Shown one piece after another: positions 8,415 through 17,264 of a DNA stretch of 64,000 nucleotides. Position 1 is the stretch's first letter, and every line of letters starts with the position of its first letter. Position numbers and translations under genes: made by a program. The DNA lies in the NCBI RefSeq assembly GCF_021271205.1, contig NZ_JAIWKS010000005.1, positions 310,001 through 374,000 on the forward strand, given 5' to 3'. The stretch comes from Pseudomonas uvaldensis. GTDB lineage: Bacteria > Pseudomonadota > Gammaproteobacteria > Pseudomonadales > Pseudomonadaceae. A model generated the notes under the pieces. It was not told where the DNA came from and did no database searches. It saw only the letters and a list, made by a program, of their open reading frames with translations.

Positions 8415-10022
8415 CTAGCGTGCCGAACGACGTATCAATCCGATCACCGGCAACAACCCCACCAATACCAGGGTCAACGCCGGCAGGGCGGCCCGTGCCC
8501 ACTCCCCTTCGCTGGTCATTTCGAAGATGCGCACAGCCAGCGTGTCCCAGCCGAACGGGCGCATCAGCAGGGTCGCGGGCATTTCCTTGAGGACATCCAC
8601 GAACACCAGCAACGCCGCGCTCAAGGTGCCGGGTAGCAGCAACGGCAGATACACTTTGAAAAACAGTCGTGGCCCACTGACTCCCAGACTGCGTGCCGCT
8701 TCAGGCAATGACGGACGGATTCGTCCCAGGCTGCTCTCCAACGGGCCGTAGGCTACCGCCAGGAAACGCACCAGGTACGCCAGCAACAGAGCCGACAGAC
8801 TGCCCAGCAACAGGGGCTTGCTCGCGCCGCCGACCAAGGTCGACAGCGGAATGACCAACTCGCGATCCAGGTAGCTGAACGCAAGCATGATCGACACCGC
8901 CAGTACTGAGCCGGGCAAGGCATATCCCAGGTTCGCCACGCCTACGCCGGCGCGGATCGTACGGGTCGGCGCCAGACGGCGGGCGAAAGCCAGCAGCAAG
9001 GCAACGCAAACGGTGATCAATGCCGCCATGCTACCCAGGTAAAGCGTGTGGACGATCAACCCCGCATAACGTTCATCGAGATCGAAACGCCCCCGCTGCC
9101 AGAACCACACCACCAATTGCAGGACCGGAATGACAAAGGCGCAGGCGAACACCAGCAGGCACCAACCGCTGGCTGCGACCGCCTTGAGCCCACGCAAGTG
9201 ATACAACGCCTTGACTCGGGGTCGCTCGTTGCCAACTCGCTGGGCACCTCGGGCACGACGCTCTCCGTAGAGTACCAGCATCACCGCCAGCAGCAGAAGA
9301 CTGGCCAACTGGGCAGCACTGGAGAGGCTGAAGAAGCCGTACCAGGTCTTGTAGATGGCGGTGGTGAACGTGTCGAAGTTGAACACGGACACCGCACCGA
9401 AATCCGCCAGCGTCTCCATCAGCGCCAACGCAACACCCGCGCCGATGGCTGGTCGGGCCATCGGCAGCGCCACCCGCCAGAACGCCTGCCAGGGTGATTG
9501 GCCCAACACCCGGGCCGCCTCCATCAAGCCCTTGCCCTGGGCCAGGAACGCACTTCGCGCCAGCAGGTAGACGTAAGGATAGAAAACCAGGATCAACACC
9601 AGGATCACCCCGCCGGTGGAACGGACCCGGGGCAGACGCAGGCCGCTGCCGAACCCCTCGCGCAGCAAGGTCTGCACCGGGCCGGCAAAATCCAGCAAGC
9701 CGACGAAGACGAATGCCAGCACGTAGGCAGGGATGGCGAACGGCAACATCAGCGCCCAGTCGAGCCACCGACGACCGGGAAACTCACAGAGACTGGTGAG
9801 CCAGGCGAGGCTGACGCCCAGTAATGTGACACCTGCGCCGACGCCGATGATCAACTTCAGCGTGTTGCCCAGCAGACGTGGCATCTGGGTATCCCAGAGA
9901 TGGGACCAGATCTGTGCGTCGATGCTCTGCCAGGACAGCAGCAGGACACTCAAGGGCAACAGGACCAACGCAGCGATGGCGAAGACCAAGGGGTACCAGC
10001 GGCGTTGGACGGGGTGTGCCAA
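8415..10022 (-). CDS. Ferric iron ABC transporter permease (FbpB/SfuB type)
   Basis: About 535 residues with two repeated sets of roughly six membrane helices and two EAA-type loops (MEAARVLGQSPWQAFWRVALP and PEAARSLGVSGPRLFFKVYLP regions, each ahead of P-rich segments), the fused double permease of Fe3+ importers. No ATG is available: candidates are TTG at 10022 (giving MAHPVQRRWYPL, preferred because hydrophobic sequence follows directly) or TTG at 10064. It lies downstream of the matching binding-protein gene, separated by a repeat hairpin. No ATPase gene is adjacent, so the ATP-binding subunit must be elsewhere. Confidence 0.85.
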   Translation of the reverse strand: MAHPVQRRWYPLVFAIAALVLLPLSVLLLSWQSIDAQIWSHLWDTQMPRLLGNTLKLIIGVGAGVTLLGVSLAWLTSLCEFPGRRWLDWALMLPFAIPAYVLAFVFVGLLDFAGPVQTLLREGFGSGLRLPRVRSTGGVILVLILVFYPYVYLLARSAFLAQGKGLMEAARVLGQSPWQAFWRVALPMARPAIGAGVALALMETLADFGAVSVFNFDTFTTAIYKTWYGFFSLSSAAQLASLLLLAVMLVLYGERRARGAQRVGNERPRVKALYHLRGLKAVAASGWCLLVFACAFVIPVLQLVVWFWQRGRFDLDERYAGLIVHTLYLGSMAALITVCVALLLAFARRLAPTRTIRAGVGVANLGYALPGSVLAVSIMLAFSYLDRELVIPLSTLVGGASKPLLLGSLSALLLAYLVRFLAVAYGPLESSLGRIRPSLPEAARSLGVSGPRLFFKVYLPLLLPGTLSAALLVFVDVLKEMPATLLMRPFGWDTLAVRIFEMTSEGEWARAALPALTLVLVGLLPVIGLIRRSAR

Positions 10023-10064
10023 TGAGAATACTCGGACGATCAGTGGAGGCGTATTAAACCGCAA

Positions 10065-10129
10065 AAGATCGCAGCCTGCGGCGCTCCTGGCAGTTAGCTA
10101 TCCGCCAGGAACCCCACAGGCTGCGATCC
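10065..10129. repeat. Inverted repeat of the GATCGCAGCCTGCGG type
   Basis: GATCGCAGCCTGCGGCGCTCCTGGC at 10067-10091 is the inverse of GCCAGGAACCCCACAGGCTGCGATC at 10104-10128, apart from a few mismatches. This is a second repeat family common in fluorescent pseudomonads. Sitting between the iron-binding-protein gene and its permease, it could act as a partial terminator or RNA stabiliser, giving more binding protein than permease. Confidence 0.7.
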
Positions 10130-10138
10130 ATGAAGCGC

Positions 10139-11143
10139 TTAATTCCAGCCGGCACGATCCATCATGCGAATCGCCTCGGCCTGGCGTTTACCCGCCACTT
10201 CCACCGGCAACGTGTCGGCCTTGAACTCGCCCCAGGCTGCGACTTCCTTGGACGGCTCCACCTTCGGGTTGGCCGGGAATTCCTGGTTGATGTCGGCGAA
10301 GATGCTTTGCGCCTCGGGCGTGGTCATCCACTCCACCAGTTTTTTCGCCGCTTCCGGATGCGGAGCATGGCGGGTCAGGCCAATGCCCGAAAGATTGATG
10401 TGCACGCCACGGTCAGCCTGGTTCGGCCAGAACAGCTTCACTTTCAGGTCTGGCTTCTGCTGGTGCAGGCGGCCGTAGTAGTAGGTGTTGACGATGCCGA
10501 CATCGCACTGCCCGGCGTTGATGGCCTCAAGCAGCGCGGTGTCGTCGGAGAAGACATCCGTGGACAAGTTCTTGACCCATCCCTTTAGGATCGCCTCGGT
10601 TTTCTCCGCGCCGTGGGTTTCGATCAGGGTGGCGGTCAGGGACTGGTTGTAGACTTTCTTCGAGGTGCGCAGGCACAGGCGGCCTTCCCACTCGTTGCCC
10701 GCCAGGGCTTCATAAGTGCTCAACTCACTTGGTTTGACCCGGTCGGTGGAATAGACAATCGTCCGCGCCCGCAGGCTCAAGCCGGTCCAGGCATGAGAGG
10801 AAGCACGATATTGAGGCGGGATGTTGGCATCGATAACGGGGGACGTGAACGGCTGGAGGATGCCCATCTGCTCGGCCTGCCAGAGGTTGCCGGCGTCGAC
10901 GGTCAGCAGCAGGTCGGCCGTGGCGTTTTCACCTTCGGCCTTGATGCGCTGCATCAGCGGCGCTTCCTTGTCGGTGATGAATTTCACCGAGACGCCCGTC
11001 TTCTTCGTGTAGGCGTCGAAGACCGGCTTGATCAGTTCGTCGATGCGCGAAGAGTAAACCACCACCTCATCGGCGGCCTGGACGGTCGTAGTGCCGATCA
11101 GGGTCAGGGCGAGGGCGGACAGCAGGCGCTTGGGTGCCAACAT
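10139..11143 (-). CDS. Ferric iron ABC transporter periplasmic binding protein (FbpA/FutA-like)
   Basis: 334-residue class II binding protein with a Sec signal peptide ending TTTVQAADE. The mature part begins [19 protein letters not shown], typical of Fe3+-binding proteins. The adjacent tyrosines in NTYYYGRL (about residues 220-227) correspond to the iron-coordinating Tyr pair of FbpA/FutA1. It captures free or citrate-released Fe3+ and delivers it to the permease gene downstream. A Fur-box candidate lies 30 bases upstream of the ATG, consistent with iron repression. Confidence 0.9.
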   Translation of the reverse strand: MLAPKRLLSALALTLIGTTTVQAADEVVVYSSRIDELIKPVFDAYTKKTGVSVKFITDKEAPLMQRIKAEGENATADLLLTVDAGNLWQAEQMGILQPFTSPVIDANIPPQYRASSHAWTGLSLRARTIVYSTDRVKPSELSTYEALAGNEWEGRLCLRTSKKVYNQSLTATLIETHGAEKTEAILKGWVKNLSTDVFSDDTALLEAINAGQCDVGIVNTYYYGRLHQQKPDLKVKLFWPNQADRGVHINLSGIGLTRHAPHPEAAKKLVEWMTTPEAQSIFADINQEFPANPKVEPSKEVAAWGEFKADTLPVEVAGKRQAEAIRMMDRAGWN

Positions 11144-11174
11144 GGGGGCGGTCTCTCGGTGGTGAACGAGCGTA

Positions 11175-11193
11175 AATGATAAGGACTCACATT
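11175..11193 (-). promoter_or_regulatory. Fur box candidate upstream of the iron-binding protein gene
   Basis: Read toward the gene the site is AATGTGAGTCCTTATCATT. By my count it agrees with AATGATAATCATTATCATT, a form of the Fur consensus, at 15 of 19 positions, with a full TTATCATT right half. It lies 32-50 bases before the start codon, a sensible place for repression. Confidence 0.6.
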
Positions 11194-11266
11194 TGGCATC
11201 ACAATCGAACCGTGGGTCGAGACGTTTCCAAATGTTGCGATGAGGCCAGGAACCGCACCCCGGTTC

Positions 11267-12490
11267 TCAGGCCCTGGCCAGATCCGGCAAATCTCCGGTC
11301 AACCCCAGCGCTTCGCGCACGAACAGCGCCTTGGCTTCCGGCAAGCGGTCCACCAGTTTCAAACCGGTATTGCGCAACCAGCGCACCGGTAACGGATCGG
11401 CCTGGAACAGCCGCTCGAAACCCTCCATCGCCGCCATCAGCGCCAGGTTATGGGGCATGCGCCGGCGTTCGTAGCGGCTCAGCACCTTGACGTCTGCCAG
11501 CCGCTCGCCCCGTCCGGCTGCCTGTAACACCACTTCGGCCAGCACGGCAGCGTCGAGGAACCCCAGGTTCACCCCCTGCCCGGCCAAAGGATGGATGGTG
11601 TGGGCTGCGTCGCCGATCAGCGCCAGTCCTTCGGACACGTAGCGCTTGGCGTGCCGCTGACGCAACGGCACACACAGGCGCGGATCGGCGCTGATGACAT
11701 GGCCGAGCTGGCCTTCGAAGGCCCGCTCCAGCTCGCCGCAGAAGCCAGCCTCATCGAGCGCCATCAGTCGCTGTGCTTCACCTGGGGTGGTGGACCAGAC
11801 AATCGAGCACCAGTCGTGCCGGCCATCTCGCTCCAGGGGCAGGAACGCCAGAGGACCGTCGTCGGTGAAACGCTGCCAGGCCGTCATCCGGTGCGGCCGG
11901 GCGCTGCGCACGCTGGTAACGATGGCATGGTGCATGTAATCCCACTCGCGGGTGGCAACCCCGGTCAGGCGCCGCACGGCGGAATTTGCGCCGTCCGCAG
12001 CAATGACCAGCGGCGCGCGCAAGGTGCGGCCATCCGCCAGGGTCAGCAGCCAGTCGTCGCCGGAACGGCGCATCTGCTCCAATCGGGCGTTGGCCAGCAG
12101 GCCCAGGTCGCAGTCATGCAACCGGTCCAGCAAAGCGTCCTGCACGACACGGTTTTCCACGATGTGACCCAACACGTCGGCATGCAGGCTGGCGGCCGAA
12201 AAATGGATCTGCCCGGTACCGCTGCCGTCCCAGACGTGCATGTCGGTATACGGGCTGGCGCGGCGGGCGGTGATGCCCTCCCACACACCCAGGCGCTCGA
12301 GGATCCGCTGGCTGGCTGCCGACAGGGCACTGACCCGGGGCTCGAACGCCGCTTGGGGATCGTAGGGTTTGACGCTCATCGGGCTGCCGTCCAGCAGCAG
12401 CACTTGTAAGCCACTGCCCTGCAACGCCAACGCCAGGGCGCTGCCGACCATACCGGCACCGACAATCAGCAGATCTGCACGCAATTCCAT
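11267..12490 (-). CDS. ubiI: FAD-dependent ubiquinone hydroxylase UbiI (VisC)
   Basis: 407-residue flavoprotein monooxygenase of the UbiH/UbiI/UbiF/Coq6 family. An N-terminal FAD-binding GxGxxG is seen in LLIVGAGMVGSALALAL. The family motif GDAAHTIHPLAGQGVNLGF (about residues 296-314) carries the second flavin-binding Asp. It hydroxylates C5 of the ubiquinone ring precursor at the membrane surface. Order pepP-ubiH-ubiI is the same as in E. coli, which is why this second copy is called UbiI rather than UbiH. A gap of 61 bases separates it from ubiH. Confidence 0.88.
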   Translation of the reverse strand: MELRADLLIVGAGMVGSALALALQGSGLQVLLLDGSPMSVKPYDPQAAFEPRVSALSAASQRILERLGVWEGITARRASPYTDMHVWDGSGTGQIHFSAASLHADVLGHIVENRVVQDALLDRLHDCDLGLLANARLEQMRRSGDDWLLTLADGRTLRAPLVIAADGANSAVRRLTGVATREWDYMHHAIVTSVRSARPHRMTAWQRFTDDGPLAFLPLERDGRHDWCSIVWSTTPGEAQRLMALDEAGFCGELERAFEGQLGHVISADPRLCVPLRQRHAKRYVSEGLALIGDAAHTIHPLAGQGVNLGFLDAAVLAEVVLQAAGRGERLADVKVLSRYERRRMPHNLALMAAMEGFERLFQADPLPVRWLRNTGLKLVDRLPEAKALFVREALGLTGDLPDLARA

Positions 12491-12551
12491 GCTTCAAGCC
12501 TGTGTTGCGGGCGGCACGGGCCGCCCATGAAAAGAAAGTCCGGCACCCTGA

Positions 12552-13739
12552 CTACACATCGGGCCGGGTCCCCAGGCCCATGGCCTGGCGAGCGAACCAG
12601 CGCTTGGCTGGCGGCAGCAGGTCGAGGCCCAGCAAACCGAGGTTGCGCCCCAGGGACACCAGCGGCAGGCTGCTGCTGAACAGACGCGTGACCTGGTCGG
12701 AGAAGCCTACCGTCAAGGTCTGGTCCAGCCGCTGGCGTTCGCGATAGGCCTGCAATACGGCAAAGTCGCCCGGCGCGCTGTCGCTGCCGAGCAGCGCATC
12801 GGCCAAGGCCTGGGCATCGCGCAGGGATAGGTTGAACCCTTGCCCTGCAATCGGATGCAAACTATGGGCGGCATTGCCCAGGATCGCCAGATGGGGGCGC
12901 ACCTGCTCTTCGGCCTCCACCAGCGCCAGTGGATAGAGATGCCGCGCGCCCACCTGCTTCAAGGTACCCAGGCGATAGCCGAACACCCCCTGCAATTCGC
13001 TGAGGAAACTGTGCTCGTCGAGGGCTGCGAGCCGTTGCGCATCCATGCCCTGGCGGGTCCAGACCAGCGCGCAACGGTTCTCCGGCAGCGGCAACAAGGC
13101 CATCGGGCCATCATCGGTGAAGCGCTCGAAGGCCATGCCGTTGTGGGCTTCGCCGGGGGTAATGTTGGCAATCAGTGCGCTCTGGTCATAGGGCCGGTTC
13201 CGCACTCCGATACCCAACTGCTCTCGCAGATTGGAGCGGCCACCATCGGCCAGCACCGCAAGGTCGCATTCCAGGAGGGTTTCGTCGTCCAATGTCAGGC
13301 GATACCCGTCCACCATCGGTTCCATCCGGGTGACCTGCGCCGGGCACCGCCAGCTGACCACTTCCGGGTCGAGAGCCTGCCACAGGCACTGGCCGAGCCA
13401 GGCGTTTTCCACCACATAGCCCAGGGCTGGCACGCCCTCTTCCATGGCCGACAGCCGCGCCGTGGAAAACCGTCCGCGATCGGACACATGGATCTGCTTG
13501 ATCGGCTCGGCCCGACGGGAAACTTCCTGCCATAGCCCCAGGCGCTGATAGATCTGCCGGGAACCGAACGACAGCGCCGACGACCGGGCATCGTAGCTCG
13601 GCTGCCAGGCATGACCAGGTGCGAAAGGCTCGATCAGTGTGATCGTCCAGCCTCGGGACTTGGCGCCGACCTGCAGCGCCAGTGCCAGGCTCGCCCCCAC
13701 CAGCCCGCCGCCGATGATCGCAAGGTTGACCCGGCTCAT
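12552..13739 (-). CDS. ubiH: 2-octaprenyl-6-methoxyphenyl hydroxylase UbiH
   Basis: 395-residue FAD monooxygenase of ubiquinone synthesis, paralogous to the next gene. The Rossmann motif is LAIIGGGLVGASLALAL at the N-terminus. The second FAD motif reads LGNAAHSLHPIAGQGFNLSL, with the N-A-A variant characteristic of UbiH. The ATG at 13739 overlaps the TGA of pepP (ATGA), indicating translational coupling. The C-terminus is hydrophobic (LPLVSLGRNLGLLGLDLL), consistent with membrane association of the Ubi complex. Confidence 0.92.
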   Translation of the reverse strand: MSRVNLAIIGGGLVGASLALALQVGAKSRGWTITLIEPFAPGHAWQPSYDARSSALSFGSRQIYQRLGLWQEVSRRAEPIKQIHVSDRGRFSTARLSAMEEGVPALGYVVENAWLGQCLWQALDPEVVSWRCPAQVTRMEPMVDGYRLTLDDETLLECDLAVLADGGRSNLREQLGIGVRNRPYDQSALIANITPGEAHNGMAFERFTDDGPMALLPLPENRCALVWTRQGMDAQRLAALDEHSFLSELQGVFGYRLGTLKQVGARHLYPLALVEAEEQVRPHLAILGNAAHSLHPIAGQGFNLSLRDAQALADALLGSDSAPGDFAVLQAYRERQRLDQTLTVGFSDQVTRLFSSSLPLVSLGRNLGLLGLDLLPPAKRWFARQAMGLGTRPDV

Positions 13740-15070
13740 GCCGCCTGGGTCCGTGCGGCGGCCATCAAGGCCTCGATTTCGGCCACCGTCTTCGGCACGC
13801 CACGGCTCAGGATTTCACAACCGGTTCTGGTCACTATCACGTCATCCTCGATGCGCACGCCAATGCCGCGCCATTTTTTTGCGACGCTACGGTTGTCCGG
13901 GCTGATATAAATACCCGGCTCTACCGTCAGCGTCATGCCGACTTCCAATACCCGCCATTCGCCGCCGACCCGGTACTCGCCCACGTCATGCACGTCCATG
14001 CCCAGCCAATGACCGGCACGATGCATGTAGAACGCCCGGTAGGCCTCGCTGACGATCAATTCGTCCACGTCGCCTACCAGCAGCCCCAAGCGTACCAGCC
14101 CCTCGGTAATGACCCGGACCGTCGCTTCATGGGCCTGGTTCCAGTGCTTGTCCGGCGCGATCTCGGCAAACGCCGCTTCCTGGGCCGCCAGTACCAGCTC
14201 GTAGATCGCCTTCTGCTCGGGCGAGAATTTGCCGTTGATCGGCCAGGTACGCGTGATGTCACTGGCGTAGCAGTCGATTTCACAACCGGCGTCGATCAAC
14301 ACCAGGTCGCCATCCTTGAGCAACGCGTCGTTCTGCTGGTAGTGCAGGATGCAACCGTTACGGCCTGCCGCAACGATCGAGCCATAGGCCGGCATCTTCG
14401 CCCCGCCCTTGCGGAACTCATAATCGAGTTCGGCTTCCAGGCTGTATTCGTACAGGCCCGGACGCGCCGCCTGCATCGCACGAATATGCGCCTGGGCGGA
14501 GATCCGCGCGGCCTCGCGCATGACCTTCACTTCCGCCGCCGATTTATACAGGCGCATGTCGTGCAGCAGATGATCCAGGGCAACGAATTCGTTCGGCGGC
14601 TGGGCACCGAGGTTGGCCTTGGAGCGGATCACGTTGATCCACTCCATCAGGTGCCGGTCGAATTCCGGGTTGCTGCCCATGGCCGAATACACCCGGTCGC
14701 GGCCCTCGATCAGGCCCGGGAGGATGTCATCGATGTCGGTGATGGGGAACGCGTCGTCCGCGCCATAGTCGCGAATCGCGCCTTCCTGGCCGGCCCGCAG
14801 GCCATCCCATAATTCACGTTCGGCGTTGCGCTCGCGACAGAACAGGATGTACTCGCCATGAGCCCGGCCGGGGATCAGCACGATGACCGCCTGCGGCTCG
14901 GGGAAGCCGCTGAGGTACTGGAAGTCACTGTCCTGGCGGTAGACATGCTCGACGTCGCGGTTGCGGATCGCAACGGCGGCGGCGGGCAGGATTGCGATGC
15001 TGTTGGGTTCCATCTGCGCCATCAAGGCCTTGCGGCGACGGCTGTATTCCGATTTCGGGATATGGATCAT
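13736..15070 (-). CDS. pepP: Xaa-Pro aminopeptidase P
   Basis: 444-residue M24 metallopeptidase that removes the N-terminal residue before proline. The five dinuclear-metal ligands are recognisable: two Asp in LIDAGCEIDCYASDITRTWP, His in MHRAGHWLGMDVHDVG, Glu in TVEPGIYI and Glu in GVRIEDDVI. The N-terminal half has the typical non-catalytic domain (FQYLSGFPEPQAV). It is the second gene of ygfB-pepP-ubiH-ubiI and is separated from ygfB by 24 bases. Confidence 0.96.
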   Translation of the reverse strand: MIHIPKSEYSRRRKALMAQMEPNSIAILPAAAVAIRNRDVEHVYRQDSDFQYLSGFPEPQAVIVLIPGRAHGEYILFCRERNAERELWDGLRAGQEGAIRDYGADDAFPITDIDDILPGLIEGRDRVYSAMGSNPEFDRHLMEWINVIRSKANLGAQPPNEFVALDHLLHDMRLYKSAAEVKVMREAARISAQAHIRAMQAARPGLYEYSLEAELDYEFRKGGAKMPAYGSIVAAGRNGCILHYQQNDALLKDGDLVLIDAGCEIDCYASDITRTWPINGKFSPEQKAIYELVLAAQEAAFAEIAPDKHWNQAHEATVRVITEGLVRLGLLVGDVDELIVSEAYRAFYMHRAGHWLGMDVHDVGEYRVGGEWRVLEVGMTLTVEPGIYISPDNRSVAKKWRGIGVRIEDDVIVTRTGCEILSRGVPKTVAEIEALMAAARTQAA

Positions 15071-15094
15071 GGGCAGACGGGGTCCCTCTGAAAT

Positions 15095-15649
15095 TTAATG
15101 CAAGGACGGCTTGGGGGCCGCTGCATCGGTTTTCTTGGTCTCGGTGAACAGCAACAGGGGCGCGACCCGCAGGTATTCCATCACTTCCATGTAGTCGCTT
15201 TCGCCGTCGTCGGATTCCTCCAGGGCATCCTGGACCTGGGAGATCGCAGCCAGGTCCTGCAGCACTTCCTTGGCCTCTTCGCTCAGCGCGTATTCGCGGC
15301 GGGTCAGGCCGAAGCCGGCGAGAAAGCCCTGGCACCACTGGCCCAGGGCAGCAGCGCGCTCGGCCAGCGGCGCGTCGTCGGTGGGCAGCAGCAGGACGAC
15401 GGTCATGTCGTCGCTGGTCAATTCGCCCTTGACCATTTCCTGCAGGCCGATAAGGGCGTTGCGGACGTTGTCCGCCGGCTCGCCTTCAAGCAGCTCGGCG
15501 GCGTCGGCCAACCAACCTTCGGCGTCGAAGCCGGCACCGGCACAACTGCGCCCGAGCAACAGGCCATGCAGTTCGGCAGGCGAAACGGGATGACCGCTGG
15601 TGCTCAGCAGGGTGGCGAAAGCTTGATACGGGGAATTCTGAATGGGCAT
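15095..15649 (-). CDS. ygfB: YgfB/UPF0149 family protein
   Basis: 184-residue cytoplasmic, acidic, helical protein of the YecA-like UPF0149 family. Conserved positions include [11 protein letters not shown] near residue 25, [14 protein letters not shown] near 102 and the [19 protein letters not shown]-terminal helix. In P. aeruginosa YgfB is reported to repress ampDh3 by counteracting AlpA; whether that holds here is inference. First gene of the ygfB-pepP-ubiH-ubiI unit and divergent from the zapA cluster. Confidence 0.92.
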   Translation of the reverse strand: MPIQNSPYQAFATLLSTSGHPVSPAELHGLLLGRSCAGAGFDAEGWLADAAELLEGEPADNVRNALIGLQEMVKGELTSDDMTVVLLLPTDDAPLAERAAALGQWCQGFLAGFGLTRREYALSEEAKEVLQDLAAISQVQDALEESDDGESDYMEVMEYLRVAPLLLFTETKKTDAAAPKPSLH

Positions 15650-15776
15650 GGGCAGCTAGGCGCCAGACGGCGCTATGTCTAGAATGGAGGCCTTGTATCC
15701 TACATCGACAGACTCGCCAAGACTATCAGAGGCTGTACGACCCAATCCCCATCAGACACCTTCTTCAGTGGACACA

Positions 15777-15986
15777 ATGGAAGACACCGACCTGCAAGCG
15801 CTGATGGCCAGACTCGAATTGCTAATTGACCGGGTCGAGCAACTTAAGCGTCAAAACGGACTCCTATTAGCTCAGGAAAAAACCTGGCGCGAGGAACGCG
15901 CGCACCTCATTGAAAAAAACGAAATCGCCCGGCGTAAGGTCGAATCGATGATTTCGCGCCTCAAGGCCCTGGAGCAAGACTCATGA
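15777..15986 (+). CDS. Small coiled-coil protein (TIGR02449-like, ZapB-like)
   Basis: 69-residue protein that is almost entirely a predicted coiled coil (DLQALMARLELLIDRVEQLK followed by further heptads). This matches the conserved partner usually found directly before zapA in gamma-proteobacteria. The ATG at 15777 is preferred over the 5' extension from 15675, which lacks coiled-coil character. Its TGA overlaps the zapA ATG (ATGA), so the two are translated together and it probably acts at the division ring. The role is inferred from context. Confidence 0.85.
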   Translation: MEDTDLQALMARLELLIDRVEQLKRQNGLLLAQEKTWREERAHLIEKNEIARRKVESMISRLKALEQDS

Positions 15987-16300
15987 GTTCAAGCAATAGC
16001 GTTACCGTGCAGATCCTCGACAAAGAGTATTCCATCATCTGCCCCCAGGAAGAGCGCAGCAACCTGGTGAGCGCCGCCCGTTACCTGGATGGCAAGATGC
16101 GCGAGATCCGCAGCAGCGGCAAAGTCATCGGTGCCGACCGCATCGCCGTGATGGCCGCCTTGAACATTACCCACGACCTCTTGCATCGCCAGGATACGCC
16201 GCAGGCGCAGGTCAGCGGTTCGACCCGTGAGCAGGTGCGCGACCTGCTCGAACGGGTGGATCTGGTGCTGGCTACCGATCCAGACGTCAGCAAGGGCTGA
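15983..16300 (+). CDS. zapA: Cell division protein ZapA
   Basis: 105-residue FtsZ-ring-associated protein. The N-terminal strand region VTVQILDKEYSIICPQEER and the RYLDGKMREIR helix are typical, followed by a long dimerising coiled coil (DRIAVMAALNITHDLL onwards). ZapA bundles FtsZ filaments at midcell. It overlaps the preceding small coiled-coil gene by four bases and is followed by 6S RNA, as in other gamma-proteobacteria. Confidence 0.93.
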   Translation: MSSSNSVTVQILDKEYSIICPQEERSNLVSAARYLDGKMREIRSSGKVIGADRIAVMAALNITHDLLHRQDTPQAQVSGSTREQVRDLLERVDLVLATDPDVSKG

Positions 16301-16330
16301 TTCGCGAGGCATCCTGAGGTATACTCGCAT

Positions 16331-16512
16331 CACTCCCTGGGGTGCTTGCCAGTTGGTGATGTCCCTGAGCCGATACGCACAACCACGGGGGTTGCACGTT
16401 GGGGCCGGTGTGCATGTCCGCTTGACGGAAAGCCTTAACGCCCCCTGCAACTTCCACCTTGAACTCTCGGGTTCAAGGGCTAAGCCGACAGCGGTTCATC
16501 CGGGGAGCCTGA
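16331..16512 (+). ncRNA. ssrS: 6S RNA
   Basis: About 180 nt between zapA and ygfA, the canonical ssrS location. A closing stem pairs CTCCC (about 16333) with GGGAG (about 16503). The middle contains the GATGTCCCTGAGCCGATA and GTGCATGTCC segments and the TTGAACTCTCGGGTTCAAGG hairpin typical of Pseudomonas 6S RNA. A -10-like GTATACT at 16318-16324 supports transcription starting near 16331. 6S RNA sequesters sigma-70 RNA polymerase in stationary phase. Ends are approximate. Confidence 0.92.
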
Positions 16513-16516
16513 TCCC

Positions 16517-16555
16517 AGACAATGCCAGTCAACAAGACTGGCATTGTTGTGTCTG
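16517..16555 (+). terminator. Hairpin between 6S RNA and ygfA
   Basis: AGACAATGCCAGTC / GACTGGCATTGT with loop AACAA forms a long stem just downstream of the 6S RNA 3' end. There is a short T-containing tail (TGTTGTGTCT) but no clean U-run, so it may be a weak terminator or an RNA processing barrier before ygfA. Confidence 0.55.
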
Positions 16556-16623
16556 GCGCGGGCATTTCTGGCCACGGCGTTTGCGGTTACCCTGTCGCCA
16601 CGACCCTTGCCGAAGCATCGATC

Positions 16624-17229
16624 ATGACCGAGCCAGCGCTGCTGCCCCGCCCACAATTGCGACGCCTGCTGCGCCAGGCCCGGCGTGCCCTGACGCCGGC
16701 CCAGCAACGCGAAGCGGCCCACGGACTCTACCGGCAACTGGCCCAGCATCCGCTGTTTCGCCGCGCCAGGCACATCGCCCTGTACTTGCCCAACGATGGC
16801 GAAATCGATCCGCGCCTGCTGCTACGGGCCGCCCAGCGTCGGGGCAAGTCCACTTATCTACCGGTGCTCAGCCCGTGGCCCCGGACCAAGATGGTTTTCC
16901 AGCGCATCCGCCCTGGCGAAAAGTTGCGGCCCAATCGTTTTCGCATCCTGGAACCCCACGTCAGCATTGCCCGGCAACGCAAGGTGTGGGCATTGGACCT
17001 GGTGCTGCTGCCGCTGGTGGGATTCGATGATGCCGGAGGTCGGCTGGGGATGGGGGGCGGTTTTTATGACCGCAGCCTGGCCTATCTGGCGCGACGCAAG
17101 CAATGGCGCAAGCCGACGCTGCTGGGACTGGCCCATGAATGTCAGAAGGTCGAACGGCTGGCGCAAGCAAGCTGGGACGTGCCGTTGCAAGGAACGGTCA
17201 GTGACAAGCGCTGGTATGTCGCACGATAG
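16624..17229 (+). CDS. ygfA: 5-formyltetrahydrofolate cyclo-ligase
   Basis: 201-residue enzyme converting 5-formyl-THF to 5,10-methenyl-THF with ATP. Family motifs are visible: the basic N-terminus RRLLRQARRALTPAQQREAA, LYLPNDGEIDPRLLL, and the C-terminal DLVLLPLVGFDDAGGRLGMGGGFYDR (split here: VLLPLVGFD and RLGMGGGFYDR). The ATG at 16624 is chosen; the open frame from 16522 starts inside the hairpin after 6S RNA. The 6S RNA-ygfA linkage is conserved and in E. coli they are co-transcribed. Confidence 0.93.
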   Translation: MTEPALLPRPQLRRLLRQARRALTPAQQREAAHGLYRQLAQHPLFRRARHIALYLPNDGEIDPRLLLRAAQRRGKSTYLPVLSPWPRTKMVFQRIRPGEKLRPNRFRILEPHVSIARQRKVWALDLVLLPLVGFDDAGGRLGMGGGFYDRSLAYLARRKQWRKPTLLGLAHECQKVERLAQASWDVPLQGTVSDKRWYVAR

Positions 17230-17252
17230 ACGCCGCGATACCTGGCGGCGTC
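17228..17252. terminator. Hairpin downstream of ygfA
   Basis: AGACGCCGC / GCGGCGTCT with an eight-base loop begins at the ygfA stop codon. No U-run follows, so it is only a candidate terminator. It lies between convergent ygfA and the 48-residue protein gene and could serve both. Confidence 0.5.
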
Positions 17253-17264
17253 TGCAAGGCAGCT

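Noticed and set aside
10021..10045. Second Fur-like site at the permease start (AATGAGAATACTC)
   Set aside because: Only the left half resembles the consensus; the right half does not match.
16522..16623. Extended N-terminus for ygfA
   Set aside because: The extension begins inside the hairpin after 6S RNA and lacks family similarity; the ATG at 16624 fits the family length.
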